Positions 58,114 to 64,000 of a DNA stretch of 64,000 nucleotides are shown here, in pieces. The DNA comes from Cyclobacteriaceae bacterium. Its GTDB lineage: Bacteria > Bacteroidota > Bacteroidia > Cytophagales > Cyclobacteriaceae. The stretch's first letter is position 1. Each line of letters starts with the position of its first letter. The notes under the pieces are model-generated. The model worked only from the letters and a program-made list of their open reading frames with translations, had not been told where the DNA came from and ran no database searches. The stretch spans positions 186,001 through 250,000 of the forward strand of contig JAEUUG010000016.1 of the NCBI GenBank assembly GCA_016787565.1, in the 5' to 3' direction. The position numbers and the translations under genes are program-made.

Positions 58114-58641
58114 ATGATGAGAAAGCCAGTTCTTTTGCTGTTAGTTTTAATCTGCGGTGGAGTAGCACTTTCAAGTTGTCTTGAGAGTACTTCACTAGAA
58201 GATTATCTCCAGCAAAAAATCAATGCTGTCGACAACATTCGTCTTGCGTTAGACACAAAAACAATTGACGATTCACTAGAACACTGGGGTATTCGACCTG
58301 ACTACCTTATAGAGCCCAATGGGGTTCGGTATAAAATTGAAACGCCAGGTGTCGGACAAAACCCATCTTTAAAAAGTTTTATAAAATTGAAATGGGAAGG
58401 TCGGTTGCTAAGTGATAGCTCGGTTTTTGATGTCAGTCCAAATTTTCAATCGTACGTATACGACCTTATTGTTGGGCTACAGACTACGTTGCCCTTATTG
58501 AGGGAGGGAACAAAGGCAACACTGCTCATTCCCTCCGGATTGGGTTTTGGACCTGTTGATTTGTTAGACGAGGCTGGTGATATTAAAATCCCAAAAAATT
58601 CTAACCTTATTTTTAAAGTCGAATTATTGGAAGTCCAATGA
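58114..58641 (+). CDS. FKBP-like lipoprotein with altered pocket (FKBP-2)
   Basis: A 175-residue lipoprotein: lipobox ALSSC with Cys22. The FKBP fold is in 85-173: KLKWEGRLLSDSSVFDVS, LIVGLQTTLPLLREGTKATLLIP, and GLGFGPVD. Compared with FKBP12 the conserved pocket Tyr26 is Trp94, Trp59 is Leu122 and Tyr82 is Phe145, while the Phe-Asp pair is kept, so catalysis is doubtful. A segment before the domain, YLQQKINAVDNIRLALDTKTIDDS, resembles FKBP_N-like helices shared with the neighbours. Gap to FKBP-1 is 24 bases. Confidence 0.88.
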   Translation: MMRKPVLLLLVLICGGVALSSCLESTSLEDYLQQKINAVDNIRLALDTKTIDDSLEHWGIRPDYLIEPNGVRYKIETPGVGQNPSLKSFIKLKWEGRLLSDSSVFDVSPNFQSYVYDLIVGLQTTLPLLREGTKATLLIPSGLGFGPVDLLDEAGDIKIPKNSNLIFKVELLEVQ

Positions 58642-58663
58642 AAACATGGAAACACTTAAGTTT

Positions 58664-59200
58664 ATGATCAAAAGAATTACTTTGTCGGTATTGATTCTCC
58701 TCTTCATGGCGGGAGTTATTTCTGGTTGCTTAGAAAAAGGTGAAAGCCTTACTCCTGAACAATATCTTCAGGCAAAACTAAATAGTGTTGATAAAACCCG
58801 GCTTGCCGCTGAAACAAAGGTCATCGATGATTCATTACAACTATGGGGGATAAAAACGGAGTACTTCTCTGAACTCAATGGCGTGCGGTATCGAATTCAG
58901 ACGCTGGGTTCGGGGCCAAAGCCTGTTCTTCGCAGCATGCTAAAATTAAAATATGAGGGACGTTTGTTTAGCGATAGTACTGTATTCGAACAACAAGATA
59001 ATTATACCTCCTATTTATATGATCTTTTAGTCGGCATGCAAACTACGCTTCCCCTCCTAAATGAAGGCACAAAGGCAACACTCATTATACCTTCTGCTAT
59101 TGCGTTTGGAAATGTAGATGTTAGGAATAGTAGCAACGTTCTTATTGTTCCTAAAAACTCAACCCTTATTTTTCATCTCGAGATGTTGGATGTTCAATGA
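58664..59200 (+). CDS. FKBP-like lipoprotein with altered pocket (FKBP-3)
   Basis: A 178-residue lipoprotein: start ATG 58664 (MIKRITLSVL), chosen because it gives a signal peptide like the neighbours', lipobox VISGC with Cys22; ATG 58646 is the alternative. Fold in 88-177: LKLKYEGRLFSDSTVFEQQ, LLVGMQTTLPLLNEGTKATLIIPS and AIAFGNVD. Pocket Tyr26 is kept, but Asp37 is Glu109, Trp59 is Met125 and Tyr82 is Phe148. It is closest to FKBP-2 in the row, so these are a recent pair. Gap to FKBP-2 is 22 bases. Confidence 0.87.
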   Translation: MIKRITLSVLILLFMAGVISGCLEKGESLTPEQYLQAKLNSVDKTRLAAETKVIDDSLQLWGIKTEYFSELNGVRYRIQTLGSGPKPVLRSMLKLKYEGRLFSDSTVFEQQDNYTSYLYDLLVGMQTTLPLLNEGTKATLIIPSAIAFGNVDVRNSSNVLIVPKNSTLIFHLEMLDVQ

Positions 59201-59227
59201 AAATAAATGAGAAGTAAAAACTAAGCT

Positions 59228-59797
59228 ATGAAAAAAACTGTCGTAACAAGCCTGGCCGGAATAGTACTTATTTTATTCGTGATATCGTCTTGTTTACCGG
59301 AAAGTACTCCGCCTGATTATAATGCCCAATTGGAGAGTAATGTTGCTGCTGTAAATCAAACGAGGCTCAAAGAAGACACTGTCATCATTATTGATTCATT
59401 AAACAGGTGGATTGATAAGGGTCTTATCACCGGCCCAATATTAAAGGACTCAAAGGACGTTGTACGGTATACTATTCAAACAGCCGGGCCATCCACTGAA
59501 GTAAAGCCAACGCTCTCAAGCTATATTGTAGTCAATTACACAGGGAAACGCTTGTCTGACGGATTTGTTTTCGATCAGAGTAAACCAGGTGAACCCCTGG
59601 GCATTTACCTGCACCAACTAATTATCGGATGGCAAACAACATTACCACTGCTGACCAAGGGAACGAAAGCAACCCTATACATTCCTTCTGGTTTTGCATA
59701 TGGAACCCGGGAGATTAGAAATCAGACCACCGGAGCGGTGATGATTCCAAGCAACTCTAATCTTATATTTGAGATTGAAATACTCGGAGTGTACTAA
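59228..59797 (+). CDS. FKBP-type lipoprotein (FKBP-4)
   Basis: A 189-residue lipoprotein: lipobox VISSC with Cys22. The FKBP domain (95-187) keeps the pocket: VVNYTGKRLSDGFVFDQS (Tyr, Phe-Asp), LIIGWQTTLPLLTKGTKATLYIPSGFAYG (Trp, Tyr), so catalysis is likely. TTLPLL and EGTKATL-like runs show common descent with FKBP-2 and -3. Gap to FKBP-3 is 27 bases and to FKBP-5 11 bases. Confidence 0.9.
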   Translation: MKKTVVTSLAGIVLILFVISSCLPESTPPDYNAQLESNVAAVNQTRLKEDTVIIIDSLNRWIDKGLITGPILKDSKDVVRYTIQTAGPSTEVKPTLSSYIVVNYTGKRLSDGFVFDQSKPGEPLGIYLHQLIIGWQTTLPLLTKGTKATLYIPSGFAYGTREIRNQTTGAVMIPSNSNLIFEIEILGVY

Positions 59798-59808
59798 ACA
59801 GAACAAAC

Positions 59809-60333
59809 ATGTACAAAAGCGTTATCCAATACATCACCATCTGTTGGGTAACGCTTTTGTCTTTTTCCTGCTCCGAAACGATCGAAGAGCCAGACTTTAA
59901 CGAACAACTTACGAAAGACCTTGCCCTGATTGATGCCTATCTGGCTGACAACGCACTGGTGGCCGAAGCAGACCCCAAAAATCAGATTCGGTATATCCTT
60001 CATGAATCGGGCACTGGCGAACGCCCAACACTTGACAGTTGTATCACAACCAACTATGAAGGAAGGTTCTTATCTTCGAATGAGTCATTTGATTCGGGTG
60101 AAAACTTTTCCTTTCGCATGAGGAGTGTTATAAAAGGATGGCAGATTGGATTACCCTTACTTCGTGAAGGTGACTCCGTATCGCTGTATATTCCCTCTGG
60201 CCTTGCCTACGGATATTTTGGCGTACCGATTAATCAAATACCTTCGAATAGCAACATTATCTTTGGTGTTAAACTCTTACACGTTGGAAAAAACTTTAGT
60301 ACCACACCCTCACCGGAAGGTAGCTGCAACTAA
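59809..60333 (+). CDS. FKBP-type lipoprotein (FKBP-5)
   Basis: A 174-residue lipoprotein: signal 1-20 with lipobox SFSC (LLSFSC, Cys21). FKBP domain (75-165): TNYEGRFLSSNESFDSG (Tyr, Phe-Asp), VIKGWQIGLPLLREGDSVSLYIPSGLAYG (Trp, Tyr), and IPSNSNIIFGVKLL; pocket intact. The last 50 bases overlap the start of rdgB in another frame. It ends the five-gene row. Confidence 0.9.
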   Translation: MYKSVIQYITICWVTLLSFSCSETIEEPDFNEQLTKDLALIDAYLADNALVAEADPKNQIRYILHESGTGERPTLDSCITTNYEGRFLSSNESFDSGENFSFRMRSVIKGWQIGLPLLREGDSVSLYIPSGLAYGYFGVPINQIPSNSNIIFGVKLLHVGKNFSTTPSPEGSCN

Positions 60334-60892
60334 TAACCTGCATAAACTCAAAGAAATCAGACCACTATTGGAGCCTGATTTTCAAATTCTAAGTTTACAG
60401 GAAATTGGTTGCCATGAAGAGTTGCCCGAAACGCAGGATACCATTGAAGGCAACTCTCTCCAAAAGGCGATGTACGTCTTTGAAAATTATCACTATGCCT
60501 GTTTTGCTGATGATACCGGTCTCGAGGTTGAAGCTTTACACGGTGCTCCAGGTGTTTACTCGGCACGGTATGCAGGCGAACAACGAAATAGTAAGGATAA
60601 TATAACCTTACTGCTGAAAAATCTGGAGCACCACTCAAATCGGAGCGCACGATTTAAAACGGTTATTTCACTTGTTGGTCCGGAAGGCATTCAAACTTTT
60701 GAGGGAATTGTAAAGGGAACCATTTTAACGGAGGAAAGGGGAACACTGGGCTTCGGCTATGACCCTGTTTTTCAACCGGAAGGTTATTCAAAAACCTTTG
60801 CAGAGATGAGCCTGGAGGAAAAGAATCAACTTAGCCATCGTGCCATTGCCATGCAGCAATTGGTAAAGTTTTTAAAAGGAATCAAATCCTGA
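60284..60892 (+). CDS. rdgB: RdgB/HAM1 non-canonical purine NTP pyrophosphatase
   Basis: Hydrolyses ITP, XTP and dITP to monophosphates, keeping them out of nucleic acids. Seen: VAATNNLHKLKEI (start of the family), FADDTGLEVEALHGAPGVYSARYAGE (catalytic Asp), GTLGFGYDPVFQP and NQLSHRAIA near the end; complete. There is no ATG in frame before VAATNN after the open frame's far start; the nearest codon able to start is TTG at 60284, giving 203 residues with an unusual EKTLVPHPHRK lead. So translation starts inside the FKBP-5 gene (50-base overlap). A non-AUG or coupled start is likely. Confidence 0.92.
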   Translation: MEKTLVPHPHRKVAATNNLHKLKEIRPLLEPDFQILSLQEIGCHEELPETQDTIEGNSLQKAMYVFENYHYACFADDTGLEVEALHGAPGVYSARYAGEQRNSKDNITLLLKNLEHHSNRSARFKTVISLVGPEGIQTFEGIVKGTILTEERGTLGFGYDPVFQPEGYSKTFAEMSLEEKNQLSHRAIAMQQLVKFLKGIKS

Positions 60893-60937
60893 AAAAGCCG
60901 TTTACCTTTTCGCGTCAGTTTGTATTTTGCGGCCCGA

Positions 60938-61573
60938 ATGACCAAACCTTTCACCATCGGGATTACAGGCGGCAGCGGTAGCGGAAAAACCTATTTCCTG
61001 AAAAATCTTTCCAGCCGATTTACTGCAGAAGAATTATGCCTCATCTCGCAGGATCATTACTACAAGCCGATCGACCAGCAAATTTGTGATGAGAAGGGAG
61101 TTGAGAATTTCGACCTTCCTTCGGCAATCGAACGCGAAAAATTTCATCAAGACATCTTGAAGCTAAAGCGTGGAGAAATTCTCCGCATACAGGAATACAC
61201 ATTCAACAACAAACAGGCCGTACCGGGATTACTGGAGTTCAAGCCGGCACCCATCCTGATTATCGAGGGACTTTTCGTCCAGTATTTTCCTGAAATAGAG
61301 CAGGAAATTGACCTCCGGATTTTCATCGAAGCAAAAGATCATGTGAAATTAAGCCGTAGAATCAGGCGCGACAATGAAGAGCGAGGCTATGATCTGGATG
61401 ACGTACTCTACCGCTACCATCATCATGTTATGCCTGTTTACGAAACCCTTATTAAACCCCTAAAGCATAAAGCCGACCTCGTAATACCCAATAACAGCCA
61501 ATTTGAACGTGCCCTGAATGTCCTGTCTGGCTATCTCAGAGGTGTTTTAAATGCCAATAAATCAAGCCTTTAA
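60938..61573 (+). CDS. udk: Uridine kinase
   Basis: A 211-residue P-loop kinase that phosphorylates uridine and cytidine for pyrimidine salvage. Seen: FTIGITGGSGSGKTYFLKN (Walker A), LISQDHYYKP (substrate Asp), NFDLPSAIEREKFH, ILIIEGLFVQYFPEIEQEIDLRIFIEA and RRIRRDNEERGYDLDDV (lid), PNNSQFERAL at the end. Length fits. ATG at 60938 chosen (TTG at 60920 is longer). 45 bases after rdgB. The promoter for the following gene begins about 18 bases past its stop. Confidence 0.95.
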   Translation: MTKPFTIGITGGSGSGKTYFLKNLSSRFTAEELCLISQDHYYKPIDQQICDEKGVENFDLPSAIEREKFHQDILKLKRGEILRIQEYTFNNKQAVPGLLEFKPAPILIIEGLFVQYFPEIEQEIDLRIFIEAKDHVKLSRRIRRDNEERGYDLDDVLYRYHHHVMPVYETLIKPLKHKADLVIPNNSQFERALNVLSGYLRGVLNANKSSL

Positions 61574-61590
61574 AACCAAATCCATATACA

Positions 61591-61621
61591 TTTGTACTTT
61601 CCACTCCTTTCCCTACTTTTG
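61591..61621 (+). promoter_or_regulatory. Consensus Bacteroidota promoter (TTTG-N19-TACTTTTG)
   Basis: TTTG at 61591-61594, 19-base spacer and TACTTTTG at 61614-61621, a full match to the phylum's housekeeping pattern. The ATG at 61639 follows by 17 bases. This is the best promoter in the window, drives the small membrane protein and maybe secDF. Confidence 0.8.
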
Positions 61622-61638
61622 TAGCCCTTGATTCAGCT

Positions 61639-61986
61639 ATGACCAAGACTAAAAAACATAATCTCACCATTGCCTTTGGAATTTTCACCGCCTTGGTGGT
61701 TGTGTTTTCGCAGCTATTTTTATTTGAATCTTCCGGCTTTCAGAAGAAAGAAGTGAAGACGGAAAAACAGGAAGAGAAAAACGGTGGTGATGTAGCTTAC
61801 ATCTCCCAGCCCTCCAGCTCGCTTCCAACCTCCACTACAGTACTCTCCACGTATGATAGTTTCTGTGTGTTGGAAATACTTTTCGAAAGTGAGACGGAAT
61901 CTGATCATGCCTCGAATAAATCCCTGTTCCCTGAAAAACTTTTCTTTACACTTTTCAGGTTCATTATTTCTCCCAACGCCCCCTGA
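61639..61986 (+). CDS. Small single-TM protein upstream of secDF
   Basis: A 115-residue protein: TM helix at 9-30 (LTIAFGIFTALVVVFSQLFLF), a charged stretch (KKEVKTEKQEEKN), and a Ser/Thr-rich mid part, ending in a hydrophobic SLFPEKLFFTLFRFIIS. I do not recognise it. It follows a full promoter and lies 118 bases ahead of secDF on the same strand, so it may be a fast-evolving membrane partner or unrelated. Confidence 0.6.
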   Translation: MTKTKKHNLTIAFGIFTALVVVFSQLFLFESSGFQKKEVKTEKQEEKNGGDVAYISQPSSSLPTSTTVLSTYDSFCVLEILFESETESDHASNKSLFPEKLFFTLFRFIISPNAP

Positions 61987-62045
61987 TAGCATAACCAGGG
62001 TTTGAGTAATCTCACCTGTTCTTGAAAAGCGTATCGCATTCTAAA

Positions 62046-62073
62046 TCGGAATACCAGTTCCGAAAATTTTTCA
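62046..62073 (+). terminator. Weak stem-loop before secDF
   Basis: TCGGAA/TTCCGA form a 6-bp stem with a six-base loop, followed by AAAATTTTTC. Low GC and short, so weak; it could attenuate read-through into secDF. Confidence 0.3.
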
Positions 62074-62104
62074 ATCGTAATCAACATCATCAATACTAAA
62101 CTAT

Positions 62105-64000
62105 ATGCAGAATAAAGGATTCATTATTGTACTCGCCACAGTCATCACCGCACTGTGTTTGTTTTATTTGTCTTTCACCTTCGTATCAAACGGAGTTCGC
62201 AAGGCTGCCGAGGCCAGTGCCACAGATGCAACCGGCATTGTTAACCTTACGAAAAAGCAGACTTACATTGACTCCGTTTGGAATAAACCCGTTTATAATT
62301 TTTTTGGAATTGAATACACGTACAAAGAAGTTAAGGACAACGAACTAAGCCTTGGTCTCGATCTTCAGGGGGGCATGCACGTTACCCTGGAAGTTTCGCC
62401 TATCGATATCATTAAAAGCCTGGCGGGCAATAGCACCGACTCATCATTCATCAGAGCAATCAATACTGCTCGTCAGCTTCAAAAGAATAGTCAGGATAGC
62501 TATACTTCATTATTCTTTAAAGCCTTTAAGGATGCAAATCCCGGAAAAAAACTTTCGGATATCTTTGCCAATGCCAATACAAAAGGCCGTATCAGTATCA
62601 ATGATAATGATGAAAAAGTTATTTCCGTGGTGAACGAAGAAGTAGAGAATGCCATTGATCGTTCGTACACCATTTTACGAAATCGTTTAGATCAGTTTGG
62701 AACTTCCTCACCGAACATTCAGCGACTTCCCGGCACCGGAAGAATTCAAATTGAAATCCCCGGAGCCGATAACCCGCAACGGGTGCGTAAATTACTTCAG
62801 GGTGTTGCCCGCCTTGAGTTTTGGGATGTTGTTGATCCCAGCACCATCAATGCTTCGTTAATGGCGATTAATGATCTGATCGTAAAAGAGCAAAAAGCAA
62901 AAGTGAAAACGACAGAATCAAAACCAGCTGCGGAAAACTTAGCTGATGCACTTTCAACAGAACAAGAGAATGCCGCATCTGAATTAGAGAAAAAACTTGC
63001 TGCTGCCGGTGATACAACGTTAAGCGGACTCGATTCACTGCAGCAACTTAATGTTTCACCACTCTTTGCGTTGAGCAACCCTCCAGGATATTTCCGCTAT
63101 GCCCTGAAAGATACTGCAGCCGTCAACAAAATCATTAAGCGTGATGATGTGCGCAACATCCTCAGAACTGTTGGCGCTTATTGGGGCAACAAACCCGAAA
63201 AAGATCAGGCTGGAAATGAAGCCATTCAATTGTACTTCCTGAATATTGGTCGCAATGGAAAAGCGAAACTTACCGGAGAGGTTATAACCGATGCACGCCT
63301 TTCATCCGATGAGTATGCGCGCCCCGCAGTGAGCATGACCATGAACGTACCCGGTACAAAAACATGGGCTAAAATGACATCGGAAGCGGCTGGTAAATCA
63401 CCCCGTGGAAGCATTGCCATTGTGTTGGATAATGTTGTGTACTCTGCTCCTTTTGTTCAGAATGAAATCCCGAATGGTAACTCCCAGATTTCCGGAAACT
63501 TCACCGCAGAAGAAGCAAAAGATTTGGCGAACGTTCTGAAGGCCGGTTCACTTCCTGCACCTACACGAATCGTAGAAGAAGCCATTGTTGGACCTACCCT
63601 CGGACAAGTTGCCGCCAAACAGGGGTTGATTTCGGTTATCTGCGGTCTTGGACTCGTAGTTATCTTCATGGTGGCCTACTATGCTAAAGGTGGATTAGTA
63701 GCCAACCTCGCTTTACTCTTCAACATTTTCTTTATTCTTGGTATTCTCGCCCAGCCTGCCTTGGGTACTGCTTTGACGTTACCCGGCATAGCCGGTATCG
63801 TTCTTACCATGGGTATGGCGGTTGATGCGAACGTATTGATTTACGAACGTATCAAAGAAGAAATGGCACACGGAAGAAAACTTAAGGATGCCATCAGCAC
63901 CGGTTACTCGCGCGCCTTCGCTACCATTTTTGACTCGAACCTTACAACATTCATCACCGGCTTCTTCCTGTTCATTTTAGGCCAAGGTCCTATTAAAGGA
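62105..64000 (+). CDS. secD: SecDF/SecD protein-export membrane protein (3' end outside window)
   Basis: Open for 632 codons to the window edge without a stop. Starts with one TM (5-25), then periplasmic P1: LGLDLQGGMHVTLEV (the SecD D1 motif, near residue 84), NRLDQFGTSSPNIQRLPGTGRIQIEIPGAD, an Ala/Glu-rich insert near 275-305 and SSDEYARPAVSMTMNV; then TMs from about 500: IVGPTLGQVAAKQG, IAGIVLTMGMAVDANVLIYERIKEE (D5-like motif) and SRAFATIFDSNLTTFITG. SecD helps pull pre-proteins across using proton force. In Bacteroidota SecD and SecF are usually fused; the F half would lie beyond the edge. Confidence 0.95.
   Translation, partial: MQNKGFIIVLATVITALCLFYLSFTFVSNGVRKAAEASATDATGIVNLTKKQTYIDSVWNKPVYNFFGIEYTYKEVKDNELSLGLDLQGGMHVTLEVSPIDIIKSLAGNSTDSSFIRAINTARQLQKNSQDSYTSLFFKAFKDANPGKKLSDIFANANTKGRISINDNDEKVISVVNEEVENAIDRSYTILRNRLDQFGTSSPNIQRLPGTGRIQIEIPGADNPQRVRKLLQGVARLEFWDVVDPSTINASLMAINDLIVKEQKAKVKTTESKPAAENLADALSTEQENAASELEKKLAAAGDTTLSGLDSLQQLNVSPLFALSNPPGYFRYALKDTAAVNKIIKRDDVRNILRTVGAYWGNKPEKDQAGNEAIQLYFLNIGRNGKAKLTGEVITDARLSSDEYARPAVSMTMNVPGTKTWAKMTSEAAGKSPRGSIAIVLDNVVYSAPFVQNEIPNGNSQISGNFTAEEAKDLANVLKAGSLPAPTRIVEEAIVGPTLGQVAAKQGLISVICGLGLVVIFMVAYYAKGGLVANLALLFNIFFILGILAQPALGTALTLPGIAGIVLTMGMAVDANVLIYERIKEEMAHGRKLKDAISTGYSRAFATIFDSNLTTFITGFFLFILGQGPIKG

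Noticed and set aside
1-64000. Search for tRNA, rRNA, CRISPR arrays, prophage or integrase
   Set aside because: No cloverleaf T-loop pattern in context, no rRNA-like stretch, no repeat-spacer array and no transposase, integrase or phage structural gene was seen by eye; a tool search would be needed to exclude small RNAs.

Overview
The window looks like a chromosomal segment of a Bacteroidota bacterium, most likely a member of the Cytophagales. The evidence is compositional and by family: an ECF sigma factor/FecR pair of the Bacteroidota type (FecR with a C-terminal DUF4974-like part), STN and DUF4254 proteins, PepSY-like and TRIC-type membrane proteins, fRMsr and MutS-like genes, many lipoproteins with short signal peptides, almost no Shine-Dalgarno sequences, and several promoters matching the TTTG/TTG...TAnnTTTG type. 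GC content is moderate by eye (low to mid 40s percent). No rRNA, tRNA, CRISPR array, prophage or transposase is visible. The window starts inside ribD and ends inside secDF.

Layout. 1-7.0 kb: the end of ribD, a hypothetical gene, then a minus-strand run deoC > gapN-like aldehyde dehydrogenase > GH25 muramidase > acylphosphatase > MBL/beta-CASP hydrolase, followed by a basic secreted protein and a nuclease-fold protein with a degraded active site. 7.2-11.4 kb: one giant exported TPR protein built on a 714-bp tandem super-repeat. 11.5-13.9 kb: a DUF4254/GT9/HAD operon for glycan or envelope metabolism. 14-18 kb: a TPK-like protein, then an overlapping three-gene ECF sigma factor / FecR anti-sigma / STN-plus-surface-repeat operon. 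18.4-22.5 kb: alpha/beta hydrolase, desaturase, phosphatidylserine decarboxylase and glutamate dehydrogenase. 22.9-32.2 kb: housekeeping and transport (dicarboxylate symporter, Nfu, S9 peptidase, EEP hydrolase, EamA, DusB, CPBP protease-CdsA). 32.2-34.5 kb: a bicarbonate-transporter (SbtA) module with a small unknown protein and a divergent LysR regulator. 34.5-45.5 kb: PepSY protein, aminopeptidase P, GroES-like protein, RmuC, ornithine aminotransferase, a DMFase-like protein, two convergent L,D-transpeptidases, META and haem-binding proteins. 45.5-56 kb: TRIC channel, FMN glutamate-synthase-like protein, fRMsr and membrane MutS-like ATPase (overlapping), lipocalin-like protein, Tat-exported aminotransferase, ZIP transporter, ApbE, RuvB, a MITE-like palindromic element and Ndk. 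56-61.6 kb: an apparent operon nrnA - five tandem FKBP-type lipoproteins - rdgB - udk. 61.6-64 kb: a small membrane protein under a near-perfect Bacteroidota promoter, then secDF.

How genes may work together. DeoC makes glyceraldehyde-3-phosphate and acetaldehyde, and the adjacent aldehyde dehydrogenase could oxidise one of them. The sigma/anti-sigma/STN operon resembles a cell-surface signalling unit, but its third member has exact 16-residue beta repeats in place of a TonB receptor barrel. The SbtA module looks like CO2-responsive bicarbonate uptake. The FKBP cluster is a local paralogue expansion in which two members have lost signature pocket residues. The items I consider most worth a second look are the STN/16-residue-repeat signalling operon, the FKBP cluster, the SbtA module and the TPR super-repeat.
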